Positions 1 to 6,706 of a stretch of DNA of 6,746 nucleotides are shown in pieces (position 1 is the first letter of the stretch; each line of letters opens with the position of its first letter). The DNA is from Thermodesulfobacteriales bacterium. Lineage in GTDB: Bacteria > Desulfobacterota > Thermodesulfobacteria > Thermodesulfobacteriales > Thermodesulfatatoraceae. A model generated the notes under the pieces. The model was not told where the DNA came from and did not search any database. It worked only from the letters and a program-made list of their open reading frames with translations. The DNA lies in the NCBI GenBank assembly GCA_026985945.1, contig JALSPN010000263.1, positions 1 through 6,746 on the forward strand, written 5' to 3'. The position numbers and the translations under genes were made by a program.

Positions 1-1042
1 GAAACTCGACCAGATCTTTCTTTTCCTGCTCAGTGAGGTTAAGGGGCCTGATACCGCTTGCGAGAAAAGGATTTTTATGCCCGCCCTGGTTGTAAAGCTC
101 AATAACTTCTTCCAGGGTCTCGATGCTTCCATCATGCATATAAGGAGCGGTTACCGCCACGTTTCGCAAAGAAGGAGTCTTGAAGGCACCCACATCGCGA
201 AGTTTGAGCGTTACCGCAAAGCGTCCGAGTTCTGAGATCTCGCTACTGGTAAGGACCTTTTCATCAAGCTTTAGGCCTTCTTTTTTGGCCCGCCGGTAAG
301 TGTTTATGATCTCTCGAAGGCGCGGGAGGATCTTTTTCATCCCCACCCCAAGGTTGTGAAATTTATTGTCGGTAAAAAGGGCAAAGTTCTGATCTAAACG
401 ATGACAATCCTGACAGCGGGCCTTGGTCTGAAAGAGTTTGAAGCCCCGCTTGGCCGCCTCTGAAATGGCATTTTCTTCACCTCCAAAATAGTAACGATCG
501 AAGGGGGAATTCCCCGCGATCACCGTGCGCTCAAAGGCCGCGATGGCCTTTACCACGTGATCAATGGTTATCTCCTGAGGGCCAATCCCAAAGGCTTCCT
601 TAAAGGCTTTGCGGTAAACCGGATCTTCACGACAAATCTTGACGATAGGTTCGTGGCTCTTGAGGCCATGTTCTACGGGATTTACAAAAGGATCGAGCGC
701 CTGTTCTTCCAAAGTTTTGCGCCGACCATCCCAGAACTGGCTGGTATAGTAAGCGGCGTTGATTACCGTAGGGGCGTTACGCGTGCCTTTAAGGCCCTTT
801 ATTCCCTCTGAAACCGGAAGCCCGTCCACAAAGGCCATCTTGGGATCATGACAGGTGGCACAGCTTACCGTTCCATCGGCAGAAAAGCGGGTATCACTAA
901 AAAGCCTCTTACCCAGAACCACCTTTGCAGGAGTGATGGGATTGTCAGGCGGGACCGGAACGGGAGGGAGCCCAAGGGGCACCTCTCCAGCCCAAACCGT
1001 AGCACCCAAAAGAAGCCATAGACTTAAAATCCATTTCAACAT
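1..1042 (-). CDS. Di-heme cytochrome c peroxidase (CcpA/MauG family), 3' end cut by window edge
   Basis: I translated this frame by hand: 347 residues from ATG at 1042 to the window edge, with no internal stop. Residues 1-18 look like a Sec signal peptide (Lys3, hydrophobic core, VWA then Gly19), so the protein is probably periplasmic. Two covalent heme c sites are visible: CATCH at 61-65 and CQDCH at 210-214. Other family landmarks are RNAPT (88-92), FWDGR (103-107) with the Trp expected between the hemes, NPVEHG (121-126), TPSLRNV (289-295) and YMHDGS (301-306), whose Met302 is the likely distal ligand of the second heme. Family members reduce H2O2 to water using electrons from small periplasmic donors. 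The usual CcpA SIGH distal histidine segment is absent (VSEGIKG at 77-83), which favours the MauG-like branch. Only a short C-terminal stretch should be missing. AGGAGG (1050-1055) sits 7 bases before the ATG. Family assignment is firm; the exact substrate is not. Confidence 0.95.
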   Translation of the reverse strand, partial: MLKWILSLWLLLGATVWAGEVPLGLPPVPVPPDNPITPAKVVLGKRLFSDTRFSADGTVSCATCHDPKMAFVDGLPVSEGIKGLKGTRNAPTVINAAYYTSQFWDGRRKTLEEQALDPFVNPVEHGLKSHEPIVKICREDPVYRKAFKEAFGIGPQEITIDHVVKAIAAFERTVIAGNSPFDRYYFGGEENAISEAAKRGFKLFQTKARCQDCHRLDQNFALFTDNKFHNLGVGMKKILPRLREIINTYRRAKKEGLKLDEKVLTSSEISELGRFAVTLKLRDVGAFKTPSLRNVAVTAPYMHDGSIETLEEVIELYNQGGHKNPFLASGIRPLNLTEQEKKDLVEF

Positions 1043-1105
1043 CTCTTATCCTCCTATTGCAAATGATTCTACATCCTGATAGCTTCCTTACTGCGTTTTT
1101 TTTGT

Positions 1106-1134
1106 TTTTTAAAATAATTATTAGAAATTGTCAA
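1106..1134 (-). promoter_or_regulatory. Sigma70-type promoter for the cytochrome c peroxidase
   Basis: On the minus strand a perfect -35 box TTGACA (1129-1134) is followed after 17 bp by TAAAAA (1106-1111), four of six matches to the -10 consensus. An AT-rich stretch lies directly upstream of the -35 box (about 1135-1145) and could act as an UP element. Predicted transcription start is near 1099, giving a leader of about 57 bases before the ATG at 1042. No clear operator repeat is visible. Inferred by inspection only. Confidence 0.6.
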
Positions 1135-1144
1135 GAAAAAAATT

Positions 1145-1174
1145 TTGACGCCTCAGCCTCCTGGGAAGTAAGCT
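1145..1174 (+). promoter_or_regulatory. Weak candidate promoter for trmJ
   Basis: TTGACG (1145-1150, five of six -35 matches) is followed after 18 bp by TAAGCT (1169-1174), only three of six -10 matches. If used, transcription would start at about 1181-1182, essentially on the trmJ ATG, giving a leaderless message. No better plus-strand promoter is visible in the 1043-1181 gap. Confidence 0.25.
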
Positions 1175-1181
1175 TTAGGGA

Positions 1182-2024
1182 ATGCAAATAAGGCCTGCGG
1201 CCCAAAAGATCAGGGCGAAACTTGAAAATTTTGCGGTTGTTATGGTGGAGACCCTTTATCCGGAAAATATCGGGGCCGCGGCCCGGGCCTGTGCCAATTT
1301 CGGGGTAAAAGATCTTATCTTGGTGCGTCCTAAAAATCTTGATCAGGAAAAGATGCGGGCCATGGCCACCAAAGCAGGATTGACCGTGCTGGAAAGGATG
1401 AAAATTTATGAAAATTTGGAAGAGGCCCTGGCCCCGTTTGGATACATTGTAGGAACCACTGCCAGGCTTGGTCGCCAGCGCAAGGTTTATGAAACTATAA
1501 GAGAGGTTACCCCTCGCTTAATAGAACTTTCCGGCGAAAACAGGATTGCTCTCCTTTTTGGAAACGAAAAATGGGGGCTTACCAACGAGGATCTCTATTA
1601 TTGCCACACCGTCGTGACTATCCCCACCACGGAAAACGCCTCCCTTAACGTGGCCCAGGCGGTGGTGATCGTGCTCTATGAAATCTTTTCTCAAGCGGCA
1701 GAAATCCATCTTCCCAAACCCAGGCTGGCCACAAGCCACGAACTGGAACCCATGTATCGCATCCTCAAGGAGACCCTGGAGGCCATTGATTATGTTCCCC
1801 ACGAAAATGTTACCCTCTGGATGACAACCATCAGGAGATTTCTTTCCCGCCTGGAATTAACTTCTCAGGAAGTCCGTATCATTCAGGGCTTTTGCCGCAA
1901 TCTTTTGTGGCACCTGAGGCATCAACCCGATAAAGGCCTTTCTCGAGAACAAACTTCCGCACCCGCTCGGGAAGGAGAAAACGAATCGAGCCCCCCTCCC
2001 TCACCAGTTTCCTCAAATAAGTAG
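1182..2024 (+). CDS. trmJ: tRNA (cytidine/uridine-32-2'-O)-methyltransferase TrmJ-like (SPOUT superfamily)
   Basis: This is a 280-residue TrmH/TrmJ-type SPOUT methyltransferase, expected to methylate the ribose 2'-OH of tRNA position 32 using SAM. The three knot motifs are present: NIGAAARA (29-36) near the N-terminus, LLFGNEKWGLTNEDL (124-138), and SLNVAQAV (154-161) in the C-terminal knot. A helical C-terminal extension (about 185-247) matches the TrmJ subgroup. The last 30 residues (REQTS...SSNK) are Ser/Pro/Glu-rich and probably disordered. ATG 1182 is the first possible start, because an in-frame TAG lies at 1176-1178 and the next Met (residue 21) would cut into the first beta strand. 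No well-spaced ribosome site precedes it; TTTAGGG is almost against the ATG. The gene is divergent from the peroxidase and overlaps nadD tail to tail. The subfamily call rests on motif and length recognition; a related rRNA 2'-O-methyltransferase role cannot be excluded. Confidence 0.88.
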   Translation: MQIRPAAQKIRAKLENFAVVMVETLYPENIGAAARACANFGVKDLILVRPKNLDQEKMRAMATKAGLTVLERMKIYENLEEALAPFGYIVGTTARLGRQRKVYETIREVTPRLIELSGENRIALLFGNEKWGLTNEDLYYCHTVVTIPTTENASLNVAQAVVIVLYEIFSQAAEIHLPKPRLATSHELEPMYRILKETLEAIDYVPHENVTLWMTTIRRFLSRLELTSQEVRIIQGFCRNLLWHLRHQPDKGLSREQTSAPAREGENESSPPPSPVSSNK

Positions 2025-2559
2025 ATGAAATGTCAAGCCTCAAAATGGGAAGGTATCTCAAGGTGTAACCACCGGGAAATCTGAAAACATCCCCTTCCTG
2101 GCGAACCACAGGAAATAACTCCCGGATCTTGTTCAAAAAGGCCTCTTGCCCGCCTTCTCCCCGGGTAACCACTACCAGATGGGCAAGAGTGGGCAATCTC
2201 TCGTAACAATACCAGGTTTCGAGTTCCAGAAAGGCATCAAGACCCAGGATAAAAAATATTTCCTGGCCATCGTTTTCTTCCCGCAGGGCTTCAAGTGTCC
2301 TTACCGAATAGGAAGGCGAAGGGAGCCTTGCTTCCAGGTCTGAGACCTTAAAATAAGAAATATCTTTTACCGCCAGGCGGACCATCTCCAGTCGGAGCTC
2401 AAAGGGAATCAGGTCCGGACGCCTTTTATGGGGAGGAATGGCGGTAGGCAAAAAGATGACTTTTTTAAGAGAAAGGGCATGGTAGGCCTCCTCGGCTGCC
2501 CTCAAATGGCCATAATGGATGGGATCAAAGGTGCCACCGAAGAGGCCTACCCCGGACAT
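1879..2559 (-). CDS. nadD: Nicotinate-nucleotide adenylyltransferase
   Basis: This 226-residue cytoplasmic enzyme transfers AMP from ATP to nicotinate mononucleotide, giving deamido-NAD in NAD synthesis. The nucleotidyltransferase signature GGTFDPIHYGHL (8-19) contains the HxGH-type ATP site (His15, His18). Further landmarks are LPTAIPPHK (37-45), PSYSVRTLE (82-90), FILGLDAFLELETW (103-116) and the second nucleotide motif ISSTYLR (177-183). The conserved fold normally ends near EKGLYR (206-211); the following 15 residues are an unconserved tail read across the antisense of trmJ. The start overlaps the proA stop by one base (TAATG), implying translational coupling; no separate strong ribosome site is needed. 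The common downstream partner rsfS is absent here, replaced by convergent trmJ. No terminator is visible after the TGA at 1879-1881. Confidence 0.96.
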   Translation of the reverse strand: MSGVGLFGGTFDPIHYGHLRAAEEAYHALSLKKVIFLPTAIPPHKRRPDLIPFELRLEMVRLAVKDISYFKVSDLEARLPSPSYSVRTLEALREENDGQEIFFILGLDAFLELETWYCYERLPTLAHLVVVTRGEGGQEAFLNKIRELFPVVRQEGDVFRFPGGYTLRYLPILRLDISSTYLRKLVREGGSIRFLLPERVRKFVLEKGLYRVDASGATKDCGKSPE

Positions 2560-3815
2560 TATTCTCGTATCTGGCCTTCACCGAAAACAATAAACTTAAG
2601 GGTGGTAAGCTCCTCCAGCGCCATGGGACCATAAGCGTGAAGTTTGGTAGTGGAAATGCCAATTTCTGCTCCAAGCCCCAGCTGGCCACCATCGTTGAAA
2701 CGGGTGGAAGCGTTTACCATCACCACCGAGGCATCCACCTCCCGCAGGAAGCGCAAACTGCGCTGGTAATCTTCGGTAACGATACTTTCGGTGTGGTTGG
2801 AACCGTAGCGGGCAATGTGTTCCAGGGCCTCATCAAAGTCTTTAACCACTTTGACCGCCAGGATGAGGTCCAGATATTCTGCATCCCAATCTTCTTCGGT
2901 AGCGGGTTTGGCCCACGGCACCAGCGCCCGGGTCTTTTCACAGCCCCGGATTTCAACCCCGGCCTCCCGGAATTCTTCACACATCTCTGGCAGAAAGGCC
3001 TCTGCCACCGCTTCATGCACCAGCATGGTCTCCATGGCATTGCATACACCGGGGCGCTGGACTTTGGCGTTGAAACAGATCCTGCGGGCCTTCTCAAGGT
3101 CAGCAAAACGATCTACAAAAACATGGCACACCCCTTTGTAATGTTTTAGAACCGGGATGCGGGAATTTTCCGTAACAAAACGGATAAGCCCTTCTCCACC
3201 TCTGGGGATAATGAGATCCACATAATCTTCCAGCTTGAGGAGTTCGTTTACCGCCGCCCGATCAGTTACGGGGATCACCTGGACGGCACCCTCTGGGGCC
3301 CCCTGAGCTTTGAGGGCCTCCTGAAAAATTCTTGCCAGGGCGAGATTGGAATTGATGGCCTCTGAGCCTCCACGCAAAATCACGGCGTTTCCGCTTTTAA
3401 AGCAAAGCCCTGCGGCGTCAATGGTGACATTCGGGCGGCTTTCGTAAATCATGGCGATAACCCCGAGGGGGATGCGCATCCGCCCCACCCAGAGGCCGTT
3501 AGGGCGCCGCCACATCTTGACGACCTCCCCCACAGGATCAGGTAGGGCCGCTACTTCCTCAAGCCCCTGGGCCATGCCCTCGATTACCTTGTCAGAAAGT
3601 GTCAGACGATCGATAAGGGCGGCAGATAGGCCCTTTTCCCGGGCAGCGATTAGGTCTTTTTCATTCTCCTCCTGAAGATATGCCCTCTCCGCCCGGAGCC
3701 TTTCGGCCACATCCAGCAATACCCGATTTTTGACATCAGTAGAAAGGTAGGCCAGAGCCCTTGAGGCCTCTTTGGCCTTACGCCCTACTTCCTGAACCAA
3801 TTCCTTAATTTCCAT
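2559..3815 (-). CDS. proA: Glutamate-5-semialdehyde dehydrogenase (gamma-glutamyl phosphate reductase)
   Basis: This 418-residue, full-length ProA is a cytoplasmic aldehyde-dehydrogenase-fold enzyme that reduces gamma-glutamyl phosphate to glutamate-5-semialdehyde with NADPH, the second step of proline synthesis. Landmarks are [16 protein letters not shown] (116-131), the [13 protein letters not shown] stretch (141-153), the IIPRGG turn (202-207), [14 protein letters not shown] (254-267) with catalytic Cys258, and [14 protein letters not shown] (376-389) near the C-terminus. A strong ribosome site, AAAGGAGG (3822-3829), precedes ATG 3815 by six bases. The gene follows the FAH-family gene after 30 bases and is coupled to nadD by TAATG. 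The proA-nadD pair is common in bacteria, but proB (glutamate 5-kinase), usually directly upstream, is not present here and must be encoded elsewhere if the pathway is complete. Confidence 0.97.
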   Translation of the reverse strand: MEIKELVQEVGRKAKEASRALAYLSTDVKNRVLLDVAERLRAERAYLQEENEKDLIAAREKGLSAALIDRLTLSDKVIEGMAQGLEEVAALPDPVGEVVKMWRRPNGLWVGRMRIPLGVIAMIYESRPNVTIDAAGLCFKSGNAVILRGGSEAINSNLALARIFQEALKAQGAPEGAVQVIPVTDRAAVNELLKLEDYVDLIIPRGGEGLIRFVTENSRIPVLKHYKGVCHVFVDRFADLEKARRICFNAKVQRPGVCNAMETMLVHEAVAEAFLPEMCEEFREAGVEIRGCEKTRALVPWAKPATEEDWDAEYLDLILAVKVVKDFDEALEHIARYGSNHTESIVTEDYQRSLRFLREVDASVVMVNASTRFNDGGQLGLGAEIGISTTKLHAYGPMALEELTTLKFIVFGEGQIRE

Positions 3816-3829
3816 AAGGCCCCTCCTTT

Positions 3830-3856
3830 AAAAATTTGATCGTCTTCAGGAAGACG
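3830..3856 (-). terminator. Hairpin across the FAH-family stop codon, possible weak terminator or processing element
   Basis: On the minus strand CGTCTT, loop CCTG, AAGACG forms a perfect 6-bp stem with a 4-base loop (3841-3856) and contains the stop codon of the FAH-family gene (3846-3848). A run of five T residues (3834-3830) follows only after a 6-base gap, and the proA ribosome site comes immediately afterwards. The offset makes efficient intrinsic termination unlikely; partial attenuation or mRNA end protection between the two genes is possible. Confidence 0.35.
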
Positions 3857-4604
3857 CCGCGAAGTTTCGAAGCCTGCCTATTCCTTCTACTTCGATTTCG
3901 ATTGTATCCCCTGGAGAAAGTGGCCCGATGCCTGGCGGGGTCCCCGTAGCGATGACATCTCCTGGCTCAAGGGTCATTACATGAGAGATAAAGCTTATGA
4001 TCTCCGGCACGGAAAAGATCAACTCCGCCGTGGAAGAATCCTGGCAAATCTTCCCGTTCAGATAAGAACGCACCTTCAAATTGAAGGGCTCAAGATCAGT
4101 TTCTATCCAGGGCCCAAAAGGGGCAAAGGTGTCAAAACTTTTGGCCCGGGTCCATTGGCCGTCTTTCTTCTGAAGATCTCGGGCTGTAACATCATTAAAA
4201 CAGGTATAGCCGAGAACATAGTCTAGGGCCTTTTCTGGCGGAACCCTTCGCGCCCTTTTGCCGATTACCACCGCCAATTCCGCCTCGTAATCCACCCTTT
4301 TACTTTCAGGCGGCAGAATGATCTCTTCTTCCGGGCCAATCACTGCCGAAGGAGGTTTCAAAAAAATGAGCGGCTCCTGAGGCAGCGGAAGACCAAGCTC
4401 CCGAGCATGATCCTTATAATTGAGCCCCAGGGCCACAATCTTGCTGGGGACCGATGGTGAAAGGAGCCTGGCTTCCGTAAGATCGACCTCCTCCCCGGTA
4501 AAGACGAAATCTTTCTCCGGGAAGGAAGAAAGGAGACGAAAAGACTCTTCTTCCCTTACCGCGTAAAATGTCTTGCCGCGAAATGATATCCTTGCCACTC
4601 GCAT
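3846..4604 (-). CDS. Fumarylacetoacetate hydrolase (FAH) family protein
   Basis: This 252-residue protein belongs to the FAH superfamily of metal-dependent enzymes that cleave or isomerise acylpyruvates and related 2-oxo acids. An N-terminal small domain (about 1-50, DUF2437/Rv2993c-N-like) precedes the catalytic domain, which opens with [18 protein letters not shown] (54-71). The metal-binding set is visible: Glu107 and Glu109 in [12 protein letters not shown], and Asp138 in [10 protein letters not shown]. Lys155 lies in [12 protein letters not shown] and the closing [14 protein letters not shown] motif is at 215-228. Plausible activities are acylpyruvase, oxaloacetate decarboxylase (FAHD1/YcgM-like) or a hydroxyheptadienedioate isomerase-type reaction; sequence alone does not decide, and no aromatic-degradation genes are nearby. 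The start at ATG 4604 is preceded by AAGG at about 4-base spacing, a weak ribosome site, 22 bases after the stop of the DEAD-box-like gene. It sits where proB often stands before proA. Confidence 0.9.
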   Translation of the reverse strand: MRVARISFRGKTFYAVREEESFRLLSSFPEKDFVFTGEEVDLTEARLLSPSVPSKIVALGLNYKDHARELGLPLPQEPLIFLKPPSAVIGPEEEIILPPESKRVDYEAELAVVIGKRARRVPPEKALDYVLGYTCFNDVTARDLQKKDGQWTRAKSFDTFAPFGPWIETDLEPFNLKVRSYLNGKICQDSSTAELIFSVPEIISFISHVMTLEPGDVIATGTPPGIGPLSPGDTIEIEVEGIGRLRNFAASS

Positions 4605-4626
4605 GAGGCCTTTTTAACACGAAGAA

Positions 4627-5949
4627 CTAAGAATCTCTAGCCTTACGTGGCCTGGAAGGGCGGGGGCGAGATTTTTGGGAAGGACTTTGGGCCCGTGGCC
4701 TTTTGGGAGGCGTTTTGCGAGAGGCCTTTGTCTTTGAGGAAAATTTCTCTTTTATCAAGACGGGTGAAAGAAACCACTCTTCTTCAGGCTCCGGCCAGAA
4801 TACCGGCAATTTGAAGCCGAGATCCTTTTCGATAAATTCCAAGAAAAAGGCCCCCTCTTCGTCACAAAAAGAAACGATTTTTCCCCCCTCTTTAACCTTT
4901 AAAGCCCGCTGCCGAAATTCTTCGGCGGTCTCAGGTAAGTCGTAGTTAATAAGAAGGGGGACGTCTTTTTGCTGGATAAAACGACACCCCGCATCCGTGG
5001 CCACCAGGATATTGGCCTCTTGACCCGCAAACTGTTTGAGGAACCGCAGACGATACTCCGGCCCCAGATCGGGTTTTAAGAAAACGGCCTTTACCCCCAG
5101 TTTTTTGAGTTCATCACAAAGGCTCTGGGCCTCAAGTTTATTATTCACAAATATTATCGTTTTGGACCAGCCGTGTTTTTCAAGCACCCCTAAAAGGAGC
5201 AGGAATTTTTCTTCCTGTGAAACATGAAAGAGTGCAAGCTCAAGGCCTTCAAAATTCTCGCGGCCGATTTCAATGTAAATTTCATCAGGGCTCGCAAGAA
5301 ACTGGTAGGCAAGCTCAAGGGCTCCGTAATCAAGCTCTTCCATAAAGACCAGGCCCTGTCTTTCGCCAGGTGGCGGAAGCCTCTTTAAAAGACTTTCCAG
5401 AAAATTCCGGCTCCTTTGCACCATTTGGTCGAATTCGTCCAGCACGATGACCTTAAGCCCTTCAGGCCGGAAAAGACGCCACTTAAAAAGGCGATTTAGC
5501 CAATCAGGAGTCGTAATGAGAAGATGGGCCCCTTTCTCAAGGGCTTTCAGCTGTTCTTCGGGGATTTCTCCTCTGGCAGCAAAGGGGGTAATCCGAAAGG
5601 GAAGCCCCGAAGCCAAATGCCCAGCCAGGGAAGCAAGCTCCAATGCCCGTTCTTCATTGGTTACGACCACTAAGGCCTCGGTCCTCTGAGGAGGTTCCCG
5701 CAAGAAGCGATCAAAAATTACCAGAAGATATGCTAAAGCCTTGCCACTGCCCCGCCGGGCCTTAACAATGGCATCGTGGCCTTTAAGAGCCTGAGGCAAA
5801 AGTAGATCCTGGATGATGGTTGTTTTTCGGAAGCCCAGATCTTCGAGATTTTTTAAAAGAGCGGGATGAAGGGGAAAGGAAGTGAAGGGGCGCCCGTGGA
5901 GAGCAACTGCCAGAGGTTTTATTTCTTTGGCCTTCGCTGCTTCAAGCAT
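4627..5949 (-). CDS. Divergent DEAD-box-like protein with basic C-terminal tail, probably not a canonical helicase
   Basis: The protein has 440 residues from ATG 5949. Two RecA-like domains of the DEAD-box helicase layout are recognisable, but many motifs have decayed. Kept: the Q-motif Gln47 (TTIIQ), the Walker A core GSGK with Lys70 (ARRGSGKA, 64-71), the Asp-Glu of motif II (DEFD, 171-174), TIIFVNNKLEA of motif IV (264-274), ATD of motif V and INYDLPET (334-341). Lost: TG and Thr of motif I, PTRELA (now TNEERALE), TPGR (TPDW), the SAT of motif III (FMEE, 202-205), RGxD of motif V (CRFIQQ, 322-327) and the HRxGRxxR arginine fingers of motif VI (QRALKVKE, 347-354). Residues about 403-440 form a Lys/Arg/Ser/Pro-rich tail that probably binds RNA. 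The frame stays open into tRNA-Leu to a GTG at 6012, but that start would encode tRNA sequence and is rejected. GAAGGAG abuts the ATG with no spacer. It may bind RNA, perhaps with ATP, rather than unwind it. Confidence 0.85.
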   Translation of the reverse strand: MLEAAKAKEIKPLAVALHGRPFTSFPLHPALLKNLEDLGFRKTTIIQDLLLPQALKGHDAIVKARRGSGKALAYLLVIFDRFLREPPQRTEALVVVTNEERALELASLAGHLASGLPFRITPFAARGEIPEEQLKALEKGAHLLITTPDWLNRLFKWRLFRPEGLKVIVLDEFDQMVQRSRNFLESLLKRLPPPGERQGLVFMEELDYGALELAYQFLASPDEIYIEIGRENFEGLELALFHVSQEEKFLLLLGVLEKHGWSKTIIFVNNKLEAQSLCDELKKLGVKAVFLKPDLGPEYRLRFLKQFAGQEANILVATDAGCRFIQQKDVPLLINYDLPETAEEFRQRALKVKEGGKIVSFCDEEGAFFLEFIEKDLGFKLPVFWPEPEEEWFLSPVLIKEKFSSKTKASRKTPPKRPRAQSPSQKSRPRPSRPRKARDS

Positions 5950-5968
5950 CTCCTTCTCGAAGAATTGG

Positions 5969-6055
5969 TGGTGCGGGAGGGGGGACTTGAACCCCCACGG
6001 GGATAACCCCACTGGATCCTGAATCCAGCGCGTCTACCAATTCCGCCACTCCCGC
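5969..6055 (-). tRNA. tRNA-Leu, anticodon CAG
   Basis: The gene is 87 bases with an encoded CCA (5969-5971) and discriminator A73. The acceptor stem GCGGGAG pairs fully with CTCCCGC. The D stem is GCG/CGC, and the anticodon stem CTGGA/TCCAG encloses loop TTCAGGA (6017-6023), giving anticodon CAG (6019-6021), which reads CUG. The long variable arm GGGG-TTAT-CCCC is the class II feature expected for leucine. The T stem GGGGG/CCCCC encloses TTCAAGT. U32 is a possible TrmJ target, and G36-G37 fits TrmD methylation. It lies 6 bases after tRNA-Arg and 19 bases before the ATG of the DEAD-box-like gene. Confidence 0.98.
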
Positions 6056-6061
6056 TGGAGA

Positions 6062-6138
<77 letters not shown>

Positions 6139-6149
6139 TCTCACCCAAG

Positions 6150-6177
6150 ATTTTAAACTCATGCCTCCAACTGTCAA
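6150..6177 (-). promoter_or_regulatory. Near-consensus sigma70 promoter for the tRNA-Arg/tRNA-Leu pair
   Basis: On the minus strand, a perfect TTGACA (6172-6177) and TAAAAT (6150-6155, five of six) are separated by 16 bp. The -35 box contains the leuD stop codon TGA (6174-6176). Transcription should start near 6141-6144, only about 3-6 bases before mature tRNA-Arg at 6138. With no terminator visible after tRNA-Leu, this promoter may also drive the DEAD-box-like, FAH-family, proA and nadD genes. Confidence 0.75.
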
Positions 6178-6695
6178 CTTAAGTCTTCCTCCAAACGGAC
6201 CCTTGCAAATTTCTTTTTGATGTGAGGGATAAGACCTCCGTCTTCCAGAAGTTCTTTCATGAAGGGAGGAATAGGCTGACACCTGTAAGTTTTGCCAGTG
6301 GTAAGATCTTTAATAACACCTTCTTCCGGATCAATTTCTACCTCGTGGCCTTCTTGGATTTCTCGCGCAGCTTCAGGGGATTCCAGGATTAAAAGGCCCG
6401 TATTAAAGGCGTTACGATAAAAAATCCTGGCAAAACTTTCTGCTATCACACAGGAGATCCCCGCCGCTTTAATGGCAATGGGAGCGTGTTCACGGGAAGA
6501 ACCACAACCGAAATTTTTTCCCGCCACAATAATGTCTCCAGGCCTTACCTCACGGGCAAACTCCGGCCGGGCATCTTCCATACAGTGTTTGGCAAGCTCC
6601 TTGGGATCAGAAGTGTTTAAGTAACGGGCCGGAATAATGACATCGGTATCAACATCATCTCCAAACCGCCAGACCTTTCCTTTGATTTTTTCCAT
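6174..6695 (-). CDS. leuD: 3-isopropylmalate dehydratase small subunit
   Basis: This 173-residue swivel-domain subunit pairs with LeuC to isomerise 2-isopropylmalate to 3-isopropylmalate in leucine synthesis (cytoplasmic). The length and the opening [15 protein letters not shown] (12-26) mark the short LeuD/HacB-like type shared by many archaea and thermophilic bacteria, not the roughly 200-residue enterobacterial type. Landmarks are [12 protein letters not shown] (61-72) and the [16 protein letters not shown] stretch (87-102). The substrate-specificity loop after PAR reads YLNT (25-28), so activity on a related substrate such as homoaconitate or citraconate-type acids is not excluded by sequence alone. 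AGGAGG (6703-6708) lies 7 bases before ATG 6695 and overlaps the TAG stop of leuC, tying the two subunits translationally. The stop codon is embedded in the -35 box of the following tRNA promoter. Confidence 0.95.
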   Translation of the reverse strand: MEKIKGKVWRFGDDVDTDVIIPARYLNTSDPKELAKHCMEDARPEFAREVRPGDIIVAGKNFGCGSSREHAPIAIKAAGISCVIAESFARIFYRNAFNTGLLILESPEAAREIQEGHEVEIDPEEGVIKDLTTGKTYRCQPIPPFMKELLEDGGLIPHIKKKFARVRLEEDLS

Positions 6696-6706
6696 CTTAA
6701 ACCCTC

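Noticed and set aside
557..1079. Two plus-strand open frames of 84 and 74 codons
   Set aside because: They lie antisense to the peroxidase, whose signal peptide, two CXXCH sites and other family motifs are unambiguous.
1096..1110. T-rich run resembling an intrinsic terminator on the plus strand
   Set aside because: No plus-strand gene ends upstream and no GC-rich hairpin precedes it; on the minus strand it is part of the peroxidase promoter's AT-rich region.
2637..3149. 170-codon plus-strand open frame, plus smaller frames on both strands in this region
   Set aside because: It is antisense to proA, a full-length recognisable enzyme; the composition is what a shadow frame of a GC-rich gene gives.
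5950..6012. N-terminal extension of the DEAD-box-like protein from a GTG at 6012
   Set aside because: The extra 21 codons are read through the tRNA-Leu anticodon and T arms, so the extension is an artefact of an open frame in a structural RNA gene. ATG 5949 is the first start outside the tRNA.
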